The notes: generated by a model not told the origin, from the letters alone. 64,000 bases of DNA from Jhaorihella thermophila (GCF_900108275.1 NZ_FNVD01000001.1:248001-312000), one strand, 5' to 3'. Counted from the stretch's first letter, positions 1 to 9,567 are shown. Made by a program: numbers and translations.

Positions 1-270
1 GGGCCGCGCCTGCGCCACCGCATGGGCGGTGCCGAGCTGTTCTTCTTGCAGCACGACATCCACGCGGTCGTCGATGTCGCGCGCGGCCTTTGTGACCGCG
101 TCGGCGCCATGACCGGCCACCACGACGATCCGTTCGGGGTCAAGCGCGGCGCCGGCCCGCATGGCGTGCGCCAGCATCGGTGCCTGTCCGATCGGGTGCA
201 GAACCTTGGGCAGATCGGAATTCATCCGGGTGCCCTTGCCCGCGGCGAGGATAATCAGGGAAATGCTCAT
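1..270 (-). CDS. glmU: GlmU, N-terminal part (cut by window edge)
   Basis: Bifunctional N-acetylglucosamine-1-phosphate uridyltransferase/glucosamine-1-phosphate acetyltransferase, making UDP-GlcNAc for peptidoglycan and lipopolysaccharide. Only the first 90 codons are here, read on the minus strand from ATG at 270. They begin MSISLIILAAGKGTRMNSD and continue with DLPKVLHP, the nucleotide-binding signature of the uridyltransferase domain, then QLGTAHAVAQA near the edge. The acetyltransferase half lies outside the window. It is divergent from gph with about 130 bases between the starts, which must hold both promoters. Confidence 0.93.
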   Translation of the reverse strand, partial: MSISLIILAAGKGTRMNSDLPKVLHPIGQAPMLAHAMRAGAALDPERIVVVAGHGADAVTKAARDIDDRVDVVLQEEQLGTAHAVAQARP

Positions 271-399
271 AAACCGATTTCTCTTTGTCATTTTGTGGCG
301 CCCGTTTTATCCGCTGGCGTCAGGGGTGCAAGCGATCTGCCGTTCAAACTAGGTTGCGGCTTGCAACAAGTCTGGGCAGGAACCTGCCAAGGGGGTGCG

Positions 400-1062
400 A
401 TGCGCACGGTGATCTTCGATCTGGACGGCACGCTGGCCGATACCTCGGGCGATCTGATCGCGGCGGCGAACCATTGTTTCCGGGCGATGGGGCTGGGCGA
501 CGTGCTGGACCCGGCCAAGGACCAGGCCATCGCGCTGCGCGGCGGCAAGATGATGCTGACCCGGGGGCTGGAGCGGATCGGGCGCTTTGATCCGGCCGTG
601 GTCGAAAACTATTATCCGGTTCTTCTGGAAGCGTATGCCGAGGCGATCGACGTCTATACCTTTCTTTATCCCGGCGCCATGGAGGCGGTGGAAAGTTTGA
701 AAATTCAGGGCTTTGGGGTCGGGATCTGCACCAACAAGCCCGAGCGTCTGGCTGATCTGCTGTTGCGGCGGCTGGGGGTGCGCGAGGCGTTCGGCGCGCT
801 GGTGGGGGCGGACACGTTGCCGGTGCGCAAGCCCGACCCCGAACCCCTGCGCGAGGCGGCGCGGCGCGCGGGTGGCGATCCGGCGCGCTGCGTGCTGATC
901 GGTGATTCGGATACCGACCGCAAGACCGCGCGCGCGGCGGGCGTGCCTTGCGTTCTGGTGACCTTCGGCCCCGCGGGCGAGGACATGGCCGCGCTGGAGC
1001 CGGAGGCGCTGTTGCACCGGTTCGAGGATCTGCCGGATCTGGTCGCCGCGATCGGGGCTTGA
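400..1062 (+). CDS. gph: HAD-superfamily phosphoglycolate phosphatase
   Basis: 220-residue HAD hydrolase, most like phosphoglycolate phosphatase, which removes 2-phosphoglycolate formed by DNA repair or Rubisco oxygenation. The N-terminus carries motif I (DLDGTLADTSGDL, residues 6-18), the middle has the Thr-bearing motif II (GICTNKPERL), and the C-terminal third has motif III (IGDSDTDRKTARAAG). The open frame extends far upstream, but ATG 400 is chosen because the catalytic motif starts four residues later and an AAGGGGG ribosome site precedes it by about five bases. HAD substrate ranges overlap, so the exact substrate is inferred from family resemblance and not from a unique motif. Confidence 0.85.
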   Translation: MRTVIFDLDGTLADTSGDLIAAANHCFRAMGLGDVLDPAKDQAIALRGGKMMLTRGLERIGRFDPAVVENYYPVLLEAYAEAIDVYTFLYPGAMEAVESLKIQGFGVGICTNKPERLADLLLRRLGVREAFGALVGADTLPVRKPDPEPLREAARRAGGDPARCVLIGDSDTDRKTARAAGVPCVLVTFGPAGEDMAALEPEALLHRFEDLPDLVAAIGA

Positions 1063-1111
1063 GCGCGCCCGGGACTGCCGCGGCCGGGGGCTCTTTCCGC
1101 GGGCGGTGAAA

Positions 1112-1136
1112 GGGGTATTTGTGACCAGAAAGAAGC
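1112..1136 (+). repeat. Dispersed GTATTT...GAAG element, copy 1
   Basis: Short element GGGGTATTT, five-base spacer, then CCAGAAAGAAG. It sits just beyond the 3' end of the minus-strand apbE and matches the copy at 51673-51695 almost exactly. It is related to the GGAGTATTT...GCAAGATGAAG copies elsewhere in the window. Probably an extragenic 3'-end element; function unknown. Confidence 0.6.
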
Positions 1137-1151
1137 AGGACCGGGGGCACC

Positions 1152-2058
1152 TCAGGCGCCGCCGAGCGTAGTGAGGGCGCCGTCGCGGGCGATGAGCGTG
1201 GCGTGGGGGCGGCCTGGCAGGCGGCGCAGCGCGGTCCGGATCTGCCGGCGCGGCATCAGGCAGAACGCGGTCGAGGCGGCATCGGCGATGGTGGCGCTGT
1301 CGGCGGTGACGCTGACGGTGGACCAGCGCGGCGGGGTCGTCCCCCGCGGGTTCAGGATGTGGGATGTGCGCCGCAGCATCATTGCGGCGGGGCCGGAGGT
1401 GGCGATGCAGCGGTCGGTGAACGTGCGGGTGGCGACGAGGCCGCGCGCGGGATCGGCCAGCCCCAGCCGGAACGGGCCGCCGAGGGCCGCGAATTCGCCG
1501 ATATTGACCAGGGCGCGGGTGAAGCCGCGGGCGTGCAGCGCGGCACGGGCCAGGTCGGTGGCGAACCCCTGGGCGATGCCGTTGAAGGTCAACGCCTGGC
1601 CGGGCGCCAGTGCGATGCGGTCGGGGCGGATGACAACCCGGTCGAACCCTACCGCGCGGCGGGCGTCGGCGGGATCCTCGCCGCGCGCCAGCGCCGCCCA
1701 AAGCGGCTGGATCGTGGGGTCGAACAGCCCGTCCGTTGCGACATGAACCACCGCGGCGGCCTCCATGAGGTCGATGAATTTGCGATCCGGGTCAACGAGT
1801 TGCCCCTCTCTGTTGAGGTGCGAAAGGGCTGAGCGAGGGTCGTAGATGCTGAAGAGCTGTTCGACCTCGACCAGCAGCGCGCGGATTTCGGCGATCGCGG
1901 CGCGCGCCTGTGGTTCGGGGGCGTGGAAGGGTCAGGCTCACCTCGGCGCCGAGCGCGCGGCCCTGCCAGCGGATCGGCGGCGCGGGCGCGGCGGTCGGGC
2001 CGATGGCGGCGGTTGCGGCGGCCAGCGCGATGAAGCGGCGGCGGTTGAGCCGGGTCAT
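1152..2058 (-). pseudogene. apbE: ApbE/NosX-like FAD:protein FMN transferase, frameshifted
   Basis: Would attach FMN covalently to a Thr of an exported flavoprotein, most likely the NosR-like protein whose stop codon overlaps this start (ATGA). The start at 2058 encodes a twin-arginine signal (LNRRRFIALAAA), so the product would be periplasmic like NosX. The reading frame breaks near 1925: after GAEVSLTL the expected HAPEPQARAAI lies in the next frame, restored by removing one base. Downstream, conserved ApbE features follow: FSIYDPRSALSHLNREG, then DGLFDPTIQPLW, NGIAQGFATD and the final third to a TGA at 1152. Rejoined, it is about 301 residues, normal for the family. The lesion is in a short CC pair, not a long homopolymer, so either a true mutation or a sequencing indel is possible. 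Confidence 0.82.
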
Positions 2059-4115
2059 TCGGCGGCCTCCATGGGTCTGCCGTTGCGCCGACGCCGGTCG
2101 AGGATCAGCGGCACGCAGCGGCTGGAGCTGTTGTGGATCGTTACGCAGTCGAGGCAGGCGAAACATTCCGAATAGGTGATGGCCCCGTCGGGGCGGATCG
2201 CGCGATACCTGCACTGCACGCGACAGAGCTGGCAGGGGCTGCCGCATTCGGCGCGCCGGGCGATCCATTTGCGGCCGCGCAGCAGGCCTCCGATCGCCAT
2301 GAAGGCCCCCAAGGGGCACAGATAGCGGCAGAAGCCCTTGAACAGAAACAGCCCCGAGACCAGCCAGAACCCGGCATAGAGCACATAATACCAGTCGCGC
2401 ACGAAGAAGGTGGTGATCGCGGTCTTGAAGGGTTCGATCTCGGCCGCCTTGTCCACGTTGTCGGGGGTGATGAACACCGTCGCCACCAGCCCGGCGAGGG
2501 CGATGTATTTCAGCCCCTTCAGCCGGGCGTCCCATTTTGCCGGCAGGTCGAACTGCGGTAGGCGCAGCAGGCGGCCCAGATGGTGGGCGAATTCCTGCAA
2601 GGCTCCGAACGGGCAGAGCCAGCCGCAGAAATAGCCGCGCCCCAACAGCACGAAACCGAGGATCGCAAAGCCCCAGATCAGCAGCGAGAACGGATCATAG
2701 AGCAGGAAGGCGTAGCTGCCGCCCTCCCGCGCGGCGCGGATCGCGCCCAGAACCGTGACGATGGAGAGCTGCCCTTGGCCCCACCAGCCGATGAAACCGG
2801 TGACGACCGCCAGAATTGCTAGGCGCGCGGGGGTAAAACCCTTGTGATCGGCCAGCGGGTTCATGCGAGGGGCCAGAACGGCGGTGAGGCCGACCAGAAA
2901 GAGGCTCAGCACGATCAGGTCGCCCCGGCGGTTGCGCAGCGCGTCGAGCCAGGGCGGGGCGGCTTCGACCTTGCCGGAGCGAACAAAGAACCGTTCCGGC
3001 GTGGCATGCGGCACCTCGATCGTGACGGATCCGGTTTCGGGCTGGAACATGCCGTGTTCGCGCACCGCCAGCACCCTGAGCGTCCAGGGGCTGGCCGGGT
3101 CGAAGCCCAGCCGCCGGTCGGTGCGCAGGATCATGGCGACCCCGTCGTGCATCTCGGGCGGCAGGTCGTCGGACAGCTCCACCAGCAGGTCACTGTCGCG
3201 CAGCGCCACCGGAAGCCCGCCCTGTTCGGCGGTCAGCCAGTCGGGCGCGGTGTTGCGCACGAATTCGGGGCTGACCAGCCCGTGCCGGCCGGTTTCGATC
3301 AAGAGAATCGGCTCTTCGTCCGGCGAGAGTTCAAGAAATCCCTGCAACTCCTTGAATCCGCTGTCGGACAGAACTGCGCGGGCAATGGATTTCGGGCCGA
3401 CATCCACCACCCACAGGTCCAGATAGGGGGCGTCTGGGTTCTCTCTGGCCTCGGGGTCGTCGTCCTCCCAGAGCGTGCCGTCGAACATCGCGTCGATATC
3501 TGCATTGGTGACCACCTTGTGCGTGACGATACCGTGGTCCAGCAGATCGGCCCAGGTCAGCGGCTCGTCGTGTTCGGGGTCGGGGTGGGCGGGCGGTGTG
3601 GTGTTGATGCCCTTCATCTTTTCCCGCGCCACGGCCAGCGCGGCGGCCATGATCGATTCATGGGCGATGCGCACCGACGCGGTCGCCTTGGTCACGCCGT
3701 CCAGATAGACCAGCGACCCGCCGCCGCCCGCGCCGTAGGGGGTGCCCACGACGATCGAGTCGGAAATCGACAGCCCGCCATATTGCTGAAGGAACTGGCG
3801 AAAGGGGGCCTCGCCCAGTCCCGACACGAAGATCGGTTCGTTCTGCTCGATCAGGCGGACGTCGATGAAGCGGCCTTCGAGATCAAGCACCACCAGCATG
3901 TTGATCGGCGCGCCGGAAAAGCCAGGCAGCGGGGCCAGCGGTTCGGTTTCGAACACATAGCCGGCCAGCGCGCCGCCGGAGTTCAGCAGCTCGTGCACGC
4001 CGCGATCGTTCAGCGGCTTGCCGACCGAATAGGGCGGCATCACGTATTCGGCGATCTGTTCGGCCGTCATCGGTTCGGCCCGCGCAGGGGCGGGCGGAAG
4101 CACCGACCAGATCAT
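2055..4115 (-). CDS. NosR/NirI-family membrane flavin and iron-sulfur protein
   Basis: About 686 residues. The periplasmic N-terminal half is an FMN-binding domain with the flavinylation-type motif DGVTKAT (residues about 139-145, Dxx(T)xAT; acceptor Thr probably 145). The C-terminal half has several membrane segments (from about residue 400) with CGWLCPFGA and CRYLCPLGA motifs and ends in two ferredoxin-like cysteine clusters (CGSPCQLCRVQC and CFACLDC). NosR and NirI use this layout to pass electrons across the inner membrane in denitrifiers. Here there is no nosZ or nirS nearby; the gene is back to back with pqqA and followed by apbE. The start is odd: the only in-frame ATG leaves a stub of a signal peptide (cut after ARA), while in-frame upstream residues RVAAGALALLV look like a hydrophobic core without any ATG/GTG/TTG. 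A CTG start or small lesion is possible. Confidence 0.82.
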   Translation of the reverse strand: MIWSVLPPAPARAEPMTAEQIAEYVMPPYSVGKPLNDRGVHELLNSGGALAGYVFETEPLAPLPGFSGAPINMLVVLDLEGRFIDVRLIEQNEPIFVSGLGEAPFRQFLQQYGGLSISDSIVVGTPYGAGGGGSLVYLDGVTKATASVRIAHESIMAAALAVAREKMKGINTTPPAHPDPEHDEPLTWADLLDHGIVTHKVVTNADIDAMFDGTLWEDDDPEARENPDAPYLDLWVVDVGPKSIARAVLSDSGFKELQGFLELSPDEEPILLIETGRHGLVSPEFVRNTAPDWLTAEQGGLPVALRDSDLLVELSDDLPPEMHDGVAMILRTDRRLGFDPASPWTLRVLAVREHGMFQPETGSVTIEVPHATPERFFVRSGKVEAAPPWLDALRNRRGDLIVLSLFLVGLTAVLAPRMNPLADHKGFTPARLAILAVVTGFIGWWGQGQLSIVTVLGAIRAAREGGSYAFLLYDPFSLLIWGFAILGFVLLGRGYFCGWLCPFGALQEFAHHLGRLLRLPQFDLPAKWDARLKGLKYIALAGLVATVFITPDNVDKAAEIEPFKTAITTFFVRDWYYVLYAGFWLVSGLFLFKGFCRYLCPLGAFMAIGGLLRGRKWIARRAECGSPCQLCRVQCRYRAIRPDGAITYSECFACLDCVTIHNSSSRCVPLILDRRRRNGRPMEAAE

Positions 4116-4184
4116 GACGAGAAGAGCCAGCGCGCCGGCTGCTACCCTGGAGCCGGAGGAAACCCAGCCAGTGGAGGATGAAGG

Positions 4185-4292
4185 ATGGCCTGGAGCGCAC
4201 CGAAACTGAAGGAAGTCAACTGCGGCATGGAGATCAACATGTATTCTCCGTCCGAGGACGAGGGCCGAGACTACGAGCGCGACCTGTTCTGA
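4185..4292 (+). CDS. pqqA: PqqA, precursor peptide of PQQ
   Basis: 35-residue ribosomally made precursor whose Glu and Tyr are joined and excised to form pyrroloquinoline quinone. The peptide starts MAWSAPKLKEVNCGMEI and contains the required E-x3-Y pair (Glu16 and Tyr20, within EINMYSP). A GGAGGA ribosome site lies a few bases upstream. It is the first gene of pqqABCDE, 25 bases ahead of pqqB. Too short for most gene callers, but the sequence is diagnostic. Confidence 0.96.
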   Translation: MAWSAPKLKEVNCGMEINMYSPSEDEGRDYERDLF

Positions 4293-4317
4293 GTCGCCCC
4301 GACACGGCAGGCCCGAG

Positions 4318-5205
4318 ATGAAATTCCTGGTTCTGGGCGCTGCGGCGGGGGGCGGATTGCCGCAATGGAACTGCGGCTGCCGCAACTGCGTCGATGCCCG
4401 GGCCGGACGGATCCCGTCTTCGGGCCAGTCGTCGCTGGCCGTGTCCGCCGATGGCGGGCGTTGGTCGGTCCTGAATGCCTCGCCCGATATCCGGGCGCAG
4501 ATGCAGGCCAACCCCGCGCTGCATCCGCGGGGTCTGCGCGACACGCCGCTGCATTCGGTTCTTCTGACCAACGGCGATATCGACCATGTCGCGGGGCTGC
4601 TGAGCTTGCGCGAACAGACCCCGTTCACCGTGTTCGCCACAGCCGAGGTACTGGAGGTTCTGGCGGGCAACCGCATCTTCGACGCCCTTGCCGCGGACAA
4701 GGTCGCGCGGCGGCCGATCCGGCTGAACACGCCGTTCGACCTGCAACCGGGCCTGACGGCGGAACTTTTTCCGGTGCCCGGAAAGGTGCCGCTCTACATG
4801 GAGGGCGAGGAGGTGGAGACAGACCTCGTGGGGGAACAGACCGTGGGCGTGCGGCTGAGCGACGGCGCCAGGGTCGCCTGCTACATCCCCGGCTGCGCCG
4901 AGGTGACGCCGGATCTTCTGGCGCGGATTTCGGATGCGGATCAGCTGTTCTTCGACGGCACGCTGTGGACGGGTGACGAGATGATCCGCGAAGGCACGGG
5001 AACCAAGTCCGGTCGGCGGATGGGCCATATCTCGATCAGCGGACCCGAAGGGTCGATGGCGAAACTGGCCGGGTTGGGCGCGGCGCGGACCTACATCCAC
5101 ATCAATAACACCAACCCGGTCTGGCAGCCGGACGGGCCCGAACGCGCGGCGGTTCAGGCGGCGGGCTGGACCATTGCCGCCGATGGCATGGAGATCACGC
5201 TATGA
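4318..5205 (+). CDS. pqqB: PqqB, PQQ biosynthesis protein
   Basis: 295-residue metallo-beta-lactamase-fold protein of PQQ synthesis, thought to hydroxylate a tyrosine-derived intermediate. The start MKFLVLGAAAGGGLPQWNCG and the CRNC cysteines that follow are the family signature, and LTNGDIDHVAGLLSL carries the metal-binding Asp/His. The protein is intact and of normal length. Its stop overlaps the pqqC start by four bases (ATGA), indicating translational coupling. Confidence 0.96.
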   Translation: MKFLVLGAAAGGGLPQWNCGCRNCVDARAGRIPSSGQSSLAVSADGGRWSVLNASPDIRAQMQANPALHPRGLRDTPLHSVLLTNGDIDHVAGLLSLREQTPFTVFATAEVLEVLAGNRIFDALAADKVARRPIRLNTPFDLQPGLTAELFPVPGKVPLYMEGEEVETDLVGEQTVGVRLSDGARVACYIPGCAEVTPDLLARISDADQLFFDGTLWTGDEMIREGTGTKSGRRMGHISISGPEGSMAKLAGLGAARTYIHINNTNPVWQPDGPERAAVQAAGWTIAADGMEITL

Positions 5206-5949
5206 ACGCCCATGATCCGAAACCCGCGCAATCGCTCGAAGACCGCCTGCGCGGGATCGGCGCCGAGCGGTATCACGACAAGCACCCGTTCCACCAGCGG
5301 CTGCACAGCGGGCAATGCACGCCCGATCAGGTGCGGGCCTGGGTGATCAACCGCTGGGCCTGTCAGGCGGCGATCCCGATGAAGGACGCGGCCTTCATGT
5401 CGCGCTGCGCCGATCCCGACATGCGCCGCGCCTGGCGGTCGCGGATCGAGGATCACGACGGCGGCGTGGACGAGGGGGGGCGGTATCCGGCGCTGGCTGA
5501 AACTGGCCGAGGCGGTGGGGCTGGACCCCGATTACGTGGCCAGCGGGCGCGGCGTGCTGCCGGCCACGCAATTCGCGGTGGACGCCTATGTGCGCTATGT
5601 GCGCGACATGCCGCTGATCCAGGCGGTGGCGTCCTCGCTGACGGAACTCTTCGCGCCGAAGATCCACGAGCAGCGGATCGAGGGGCTGCTGCGACATTAC
5701 GATTTCGCCAATGACGACAGCCTGTCCTATTTCCGCAAGCGGCTCTCGGAGGCGCCGCGCGACGTGCAATTCGGGCTGGCCTGGGTGCTGGAGCACGCCG
5801 ACACGCCCGAGAAAGAGGACATGGCCTGCGAGGCGCTGATCTTCAAGACCAACGTGCTGTGGGCGCAGCTCGATTCGCTGTGGCACGCCTATGTCGAACC
5901 CGGCCACATCCCGCCCGGCGCCTGGCGGCCCGGCGAAGGCATGGCATGA
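5202..5949 (+). pseudogene. pqqC: PqqC, pyrroloquinoline-quinone synthase, frameshifted
   Basis: Cofactorless oxidase that performs the final eight-electron oxidation and ring closure of PQQ. Frame 1 reads MNAHDPKPAQSLEDRLRGIG through the helix with NRWACQAAIPMKDAAFM and IEDHDGGVDEGG, then breaks in a run of seven G at 5474-5480. Removing one G restores GGIRRWLKLAEAVGLDPDYV, and the rest (TELFAPKIHEQRIEGLLRHY, then [13 protein letters not shown]) continues to TGA 5947-5949. The rejoined length, about 248 residues, is that of the family. As written PQQ could not be completed. A homopolymer miscall is a serious alternative to a real mutation; slippage in the run could also produce some full-length protein. 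Confidence 0.88.
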
Positions 5950-6245
5950 GCGCGCCCATGCGGCTGGAGCTGGCCCCGGCCGAGCGCCCCTTTCTGCCGC
6001 GCGGCGTGCGCATGGCGCGGGACCGGGTGCGGGGCGGCGCGGTTCTGCTGGCTCTGGAAAAGGCGATCGCGCTGGACGCGATCGGCGAGGCGATCCTGTC
6101 CCGCGTCACCGGCGAAGCGACCTTCGCCGAGATCGTCGCCGACCTTGCCGCGACCTATGACGCCCCGGAGGGGCGGATCGCGGAGGACGTGCAACGCTTC
6201 TTCGTCGGACTGCGCGCGCGGCGCTATCTGGAGGTGCGGTCATGA
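5946..6245 (+). CDS. pqqD: PqqD, PqqA-binding chaperone
   Basis: 99-residue RiPP recognition element that binds the PqqA peptide and presents it to the radical SAM enzyme PqqE. Starts [20 protein letters not shown] with [13 protein letters not shown] following, and has the typical winged-helix end ([16 protein letters not shown]). Start overlaps the pqqC stop (ATGA), and its stop overlaps pqqE in the same way. Intact. Confidence 0.93.
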   Translation: MSAPMRLELAPAERPFLPRGVRMARDRVRGGAVLLALEKAIALDAIGEAILSRVTGEATFAEIVADLAATYDAPEGRIAEDVQRFFVGLRARRYLEVRS

Positions 6246-7351
6246 CAGTGCAGCCGCCGCTTGCCATGCTGGCCGAGCTGACCCATCGCTGCCCGCTGGC
6301 CTGTCCCTATTGTTCGAACCCCGTGAACCTGCAGGGCAGGGATACCGAGCTGGACACTGCAATCTGGGCCGACGTGTTCGCCCAGGCGGCCGAACTGGGC
6401 GTGTTGCAGCTGCACCTGTCGGGGGGCGAGCCGGCCTCGCGCCCCGATCTGGTGGAACTGACCGCGGCGGCGGCCGAGGCGGGGCTTTATACCAACCTCA
6501 TCACGTCCGGCACCGGTCTGACGCCGAAACGGCTGGACGCGCTCGAGGCCGCGGGGCTCGACCACATCCAGTTGTCGCTTCAGGGCACCAGCGCCGCGCT
6601 GGCCGACCGGATCGGCGGCTACAAGGGCGGGTTCGACCGCAAGATGGCCGTGGCAGAAGAGATCAAGCGGCGGGGAATCCCGCTGACGCTGAACGCGGTG
6701 ATGCACCGTCTGAACATGGACGATCTGGAGCGCGCCATCGAAATGGCGGTGGAACCGGGCGCGCGCCGGCTCGAGGTCGCCTGCGTCCAGTTCCACGGCT
6801 GGGCGGCCGAGAGCCGCGACGCGCTGATGCCAACCCGAGAACAGACCGAGGCGGCCAAGCGCATCGTGGCGCGCGAACAGGCGCGGCTGCGCGGGGTTCT
6901 GGCCTTCGACTTCGTGCCGCCGGACCATTACGCCGACTACCCCAAGGCCTGCATGGGGGGCTGGGGCTCGACGGGGCTGAATGTCAGCCCCGACGGCACC
7001 GTGCTGCCCTGTCATGCGGCCGAGAGCATCCCGCATCTGCGTTTCGACAATGTGCGCGACAAGAGCCTGCGCGAGATCTGGTATGACGGCGCGGCCTTCA
7101 ACGCCTATCGCGGCACCGACTGGATGCCCGAACCCTGCGCGGGCTGCGAGCGCAAGGAGATCGACTTTGGCGAATGCCGCTGTCAGGCCATGGCGCTGGC
7201 CGGCGATCCCGCGCAGGCCGATCCGGTCTGTCGCAAGTCGCCGGCGCATGGCAGGGTGACAAGGATACTGGACCGGCTGGCCGAAAACGACTCAGTCGAT
7301 ACGCTGCGATACAGGCGATATCCGGCCAGGGCCGATATGCGGCAGGAGTGA
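6242..7351 (+). CDS. pqqE: PqqE, radical SAM peptide cyclase
   Basis: 369-residue radical SAM enzyme that forms the carbon-carbon bond between Glu and Tyr of PqqA. The radical SAM cysteines CPLACPYC are at residues about 17-24, the SAM-binding GGEP motif follows ([14 protein letters not shown]), and the C-terminal SPASM domain supplies extra iron-sulfur ligands ([16 protein letters not shown] and a later VCRK). Full length and intact. Last gene of the pqq cluster. Confidence 0.96.
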   Translation: MTVQPPLAMLAELTHRCPLACPYCSNPVNLQGRDTELDTAIWADVFAQAAELGVLQLHLSGGEPASRPDLVELTAAAAEAGLYTNLITSGTGLTPKRLDALEAAGLDHIQLSLQGTSAALADRIGGYKGGFDRKMAVAEEIKRRGIPLTLNAVMHRLNMDDLERAIEMAVEPGARRLEVACVQFHGWAAESRDALMPTREQTEAAKRIVAREQARLRGVLAFDFVPPDHYADYPKACMGGWGSTGLNVSPDGTVLPCHAAESIPHLRFDNVRDKSLREIWYDGAAFNAYRGTDWMPEPCAGCERKEIDFGECRCQAMALAGDPAQADPVCRKSPAHGRVTRILDRLAENDSVDTLRYRRYPARADMRQE

Positions 7352-7498
7352 TTCTGGAAACAATCATTCAAATTTTTCGGCGTTGTCGTCAGAGCGAGTT
7401 CAAAACTCCCCAGATTTGGGGAGGCTGTGCATGAAGGTTTTTGATTCGGGCCCCATTTGCGCCACAATCTTGCCAAAGTGTAAATTGGATGGCGTGAT

Positions 7499-7708
7499 AT
7501 GAAAAAAATGGTTTTCCTTCTGTCGGCTCCTTTGGTGCTGGCCGCGTGCGGCGACAGGACCGAGCGTTACCCTGCCGCCTGGCATCAGCTCAAGGCGGCC
7601 TGCGTCGGGGGCGATTATGCGGCTTGCGCGGATATCGGGCATCAGGCCCGTGCCGCGGCGACACCGCAGCCCGAAAAGATCGTCATTTCCGAACCGATCG
7701 TAGATTGA
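7499..7708 (+). CDS. Small putative lipoprotein
   Basis: 69 residues. The N-terminus MKKMVFLLSAPLVLAACGD is a lipoprotein signal with lipobox LAAC (Cys17). The mature part is short and has two further cysteines in AACVGGDYAACADIG, which could form a disulfide. It lies 150 bases after pqqE on the same strand and is closed by the hairpin at 7771. I do not recognise the family. It may simply be a small envelope lipoprotein unrelated to PQQ. Confidence 0.6.
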   Translation: MKKMVFLLSAPLVLAACGDRTERYPAAWHQLKAACVGGDYAACADIGHQARAAATPQPEKIVISEPIVD

Positions 7709-7770
7709 CGACCGAATTCAGCCGGGGGGCGATCCCGCCCACGGAGGCCGGGCATCCGAAATGCCCAGCC

Positions 7771-7808
7771 TGGGGAAGCCGCCAAAGGTGGCTTCCCCAC
7801 CGTCTTTT
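7771..7808. terminator. Strong intrinsic terminator
   Basis: Stem 7771-7783 pairs with 7787-7799 (one G-T pair, loop AAA) and is followed on the plus strand by a T run (CGTCTTTTTTT). Ends the pqqE/lipoprotein transcript and may also face the minus-strand metG, which stops at 7849. Confidence 0.8.
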
Positions 7809-7848
7809 TTTGGGGGGGGCGGGGTCTAAAGGAGCGGCTGGCCGCGCG

Positions 7849-9567
7849 TTAGTCCCGCTGTCCGGAAAACCGGCTCTGCCATTCCTCGCGCTGTTCATCG
7901 GTGATCTTGGCAAACAGTACATCGGGCACGGTAAACGCATGCCCCGGCGCCAGCGCCTGCAATGCCTGTTCCACGTCATCGGGCCAGCTGTCATCCTGCG
8001 TGCCCATCGCCTGCAGCATCCGTTCGGCGGTGAAGGGGATGAAGGGGGCCGACAGCACCGCGTAGAGCCGGATCAGGTTCAGCGCCAGCCGCACCTGTGC
8101 CGCCGCCGTCTCGGGATCCTCCTTGAAGGTCGCCCAGGGCGCGGCTGACTGCAGGTATTCGTTCCCCGCCACCCAGATCGCCCGCAGCTCTTGCGCGGAC
8201 TTGCGCACCTCCATCGCCTGCATCAGATCCTCATAGGCGCGTATGCGCGCGGTCAGATCGTCGATCAGGGCGCGCTCGCGCTCGCCCCACGCGCCACCCT
8301 CGGGCACCGCTTCGCCGAATTTGGAGCGGCAGAACTTGGTCACGCGGCTGACGAAATTGCCCAGCACGTCGGCCAGATCCTTGTTGACAGATTGCTGGAA
8401 GTTTTCCCAAGTGAATTCGCTGTCGCTGCTTTCGGGGGCGTGGCTCAGCAGCCACCAGCGCCAGTAATCCGCCGGCAGGATCGCCAGCGCCTGGTCCATG
8501 AACACGCCGCGCCCCTGGCTGGTCGAGAACTGGCCGCCGTCGTAGTTGAGGTAGTTGAACGACTTCAGGTGATCCACCAGCTTCCACGGCTCGCGTGACC
8601 CGATCAGCGTGGCCGGAAAGCTGAGCGTGTGAAAGGGCACGTTGTCCTTGCCCATGAACTGGACATAGGTCACGTCCTCGGCGCCCTTGTCGGTGCGCCA
8701 CCAGCGTTCCCATTCCGCATCCGCCGCGCCGCGCGCCTGTGCCCATTCGCCCGCGCAGGAGATGTATTCGATCGGGGCGTCGAACCAGACGTAGAAGACC
8801 TTGCCCTCCATGCCCTGCCATGGCGCGCCCGGAAACTGCGCCGGGATGCCCCAGCTGAGATCGCGGGTGATGCCCCGGTCCTGCAGCCCGTCGCCGTCAT
8901 GCAGCCATTTCTTGGCGATCGAGGTGGTCAGCACCGGCCAGTCGGTCTTGGAATCGATCCATTTGTCCAGCTCGTCGCGCAGCAGCGACTGGCGCAGATA
9001 CAGGTGTTTCGTCTCGCGCACCTCAAGATCGGTCGAGCCGGAAATGGCGCTGCGCGGCTCGATCAGGTCGGTCGGATCGAGCTGCTTTGTGCAGTTTTCG
9101 CACTGGTCGCCCCGGGCCTTGTCATAGCCGCAATTGGGACAGGTGCCTTCGATATAGCGGTCGGGCAGGAACCGACCGTCGGCCTTGGAATAGACCTGTT
9201 TTTCGGTCACCACCTCGATCAGCCCGTTTTCGCCCAGAACCTTGGCGAAATGCTGGGTCATGCGGTGGTTTTGGGGGCTGGAGGAGCGCCCGAAATGGTC
9301 AAAGCTCAGCCCGAAGCGGCGGGCGATGTCGGCCTGCACCTGATGCATTTCGGCGCAGTATTCGGCGACCGGCTTGCCGGCCTTGGCGGCGGCGAGTTCC
9401 GCCGGGGTGCCGTGTTCGTCGGTGGCGCAGAGAAACAGAACCTCGCGCCCGCGCCCGCGCTGGTAGCGGGCGAACAGGTCGGCCGGCAGCTGGCTGCCTA
9501 CCAGATTGCCCAGGTGCTTGATTCCATTGATGTAGGGAAGTGCCGAAGTGATGAGATAGCGTTTCAT
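7849..9567 (-). CDS. metG: Methionyl-tRNA synthetase
   Basis: 572-residue class I synthetase charging tRNA-Met. The HIGH-type motif is HLGN within [13 protein letters not shown], the zinc knuckle is [17 protein letters not shown], and the KMSKS-type motif is the FSTS variant ([15 protein letters not shown]), as in several bacterial groups. There is no C-terminal EMAP tRNA-binding domain, which fits the length. ATG 9567 is chosen because [18 protein letters not shown] is the conserved start; the open frame runs further upstream. Confidence 0.96.
   Translation of the reverse strand: MKRYLITSALPYINGIKHLGNLVGSQLPADLFARYQRGRGREVLFLCATDEHGTPAELAAAKAGKPVAEYCAEMHQVQADIARRFGLSFDHFGRSSSPQNHRMTQHFAKVLGENGLIEVVTEKQVYSKADGRFLPDRYIEGTCPNCGYDKARGDQCENCTKQLDPTDLIEPRSAISGSTDLEVRETKHLYLRQSLLRDELDKWIDSKTDWPVLTTSIAKKWLHDGDGLQDRGITRDLSWGIPAQFPGAPWQGMEGKVFYVWFDAPIEYISCAGEWAQARGAADAEWERWWRTDKGAEDVTYVQFMGKDNVPFHTLSFPATLIGSREPWKLVDHLKSFNYLNYDGGQFSTSQGRGVFMDQALAILPADYWRWWLLSHAPESSDSEFTWENFQQSVNKDLADVLGNFVSRVTKFCRSKFGEAVPEGGAWGERERALIDDLTARIRAYEDLMQAMEVRKSAQELRAIWVAGNEYLQSAAPWATFKEDPETAAAQVRLALNLIRLYAVLSAPFIPFTAERMLQAMGTQDDSWPDDVEQALQALAPGHAFTVPDVLFAKITDEQREEWQSRFSGQRD

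Noticed and set aside
2055-2058. Nitrous oxide reductase operon
   Set aside because: Only NosR- and NosX-like genes are present; gph converges directly and there is no nosZDFYL.
4116-4730. Long in-frame extension of the NosR-like gene upstream
   Set aside because: It runs antisense through pqqA and pqqB, which are clearly coding on the plus strand, and has no protein-like composition.
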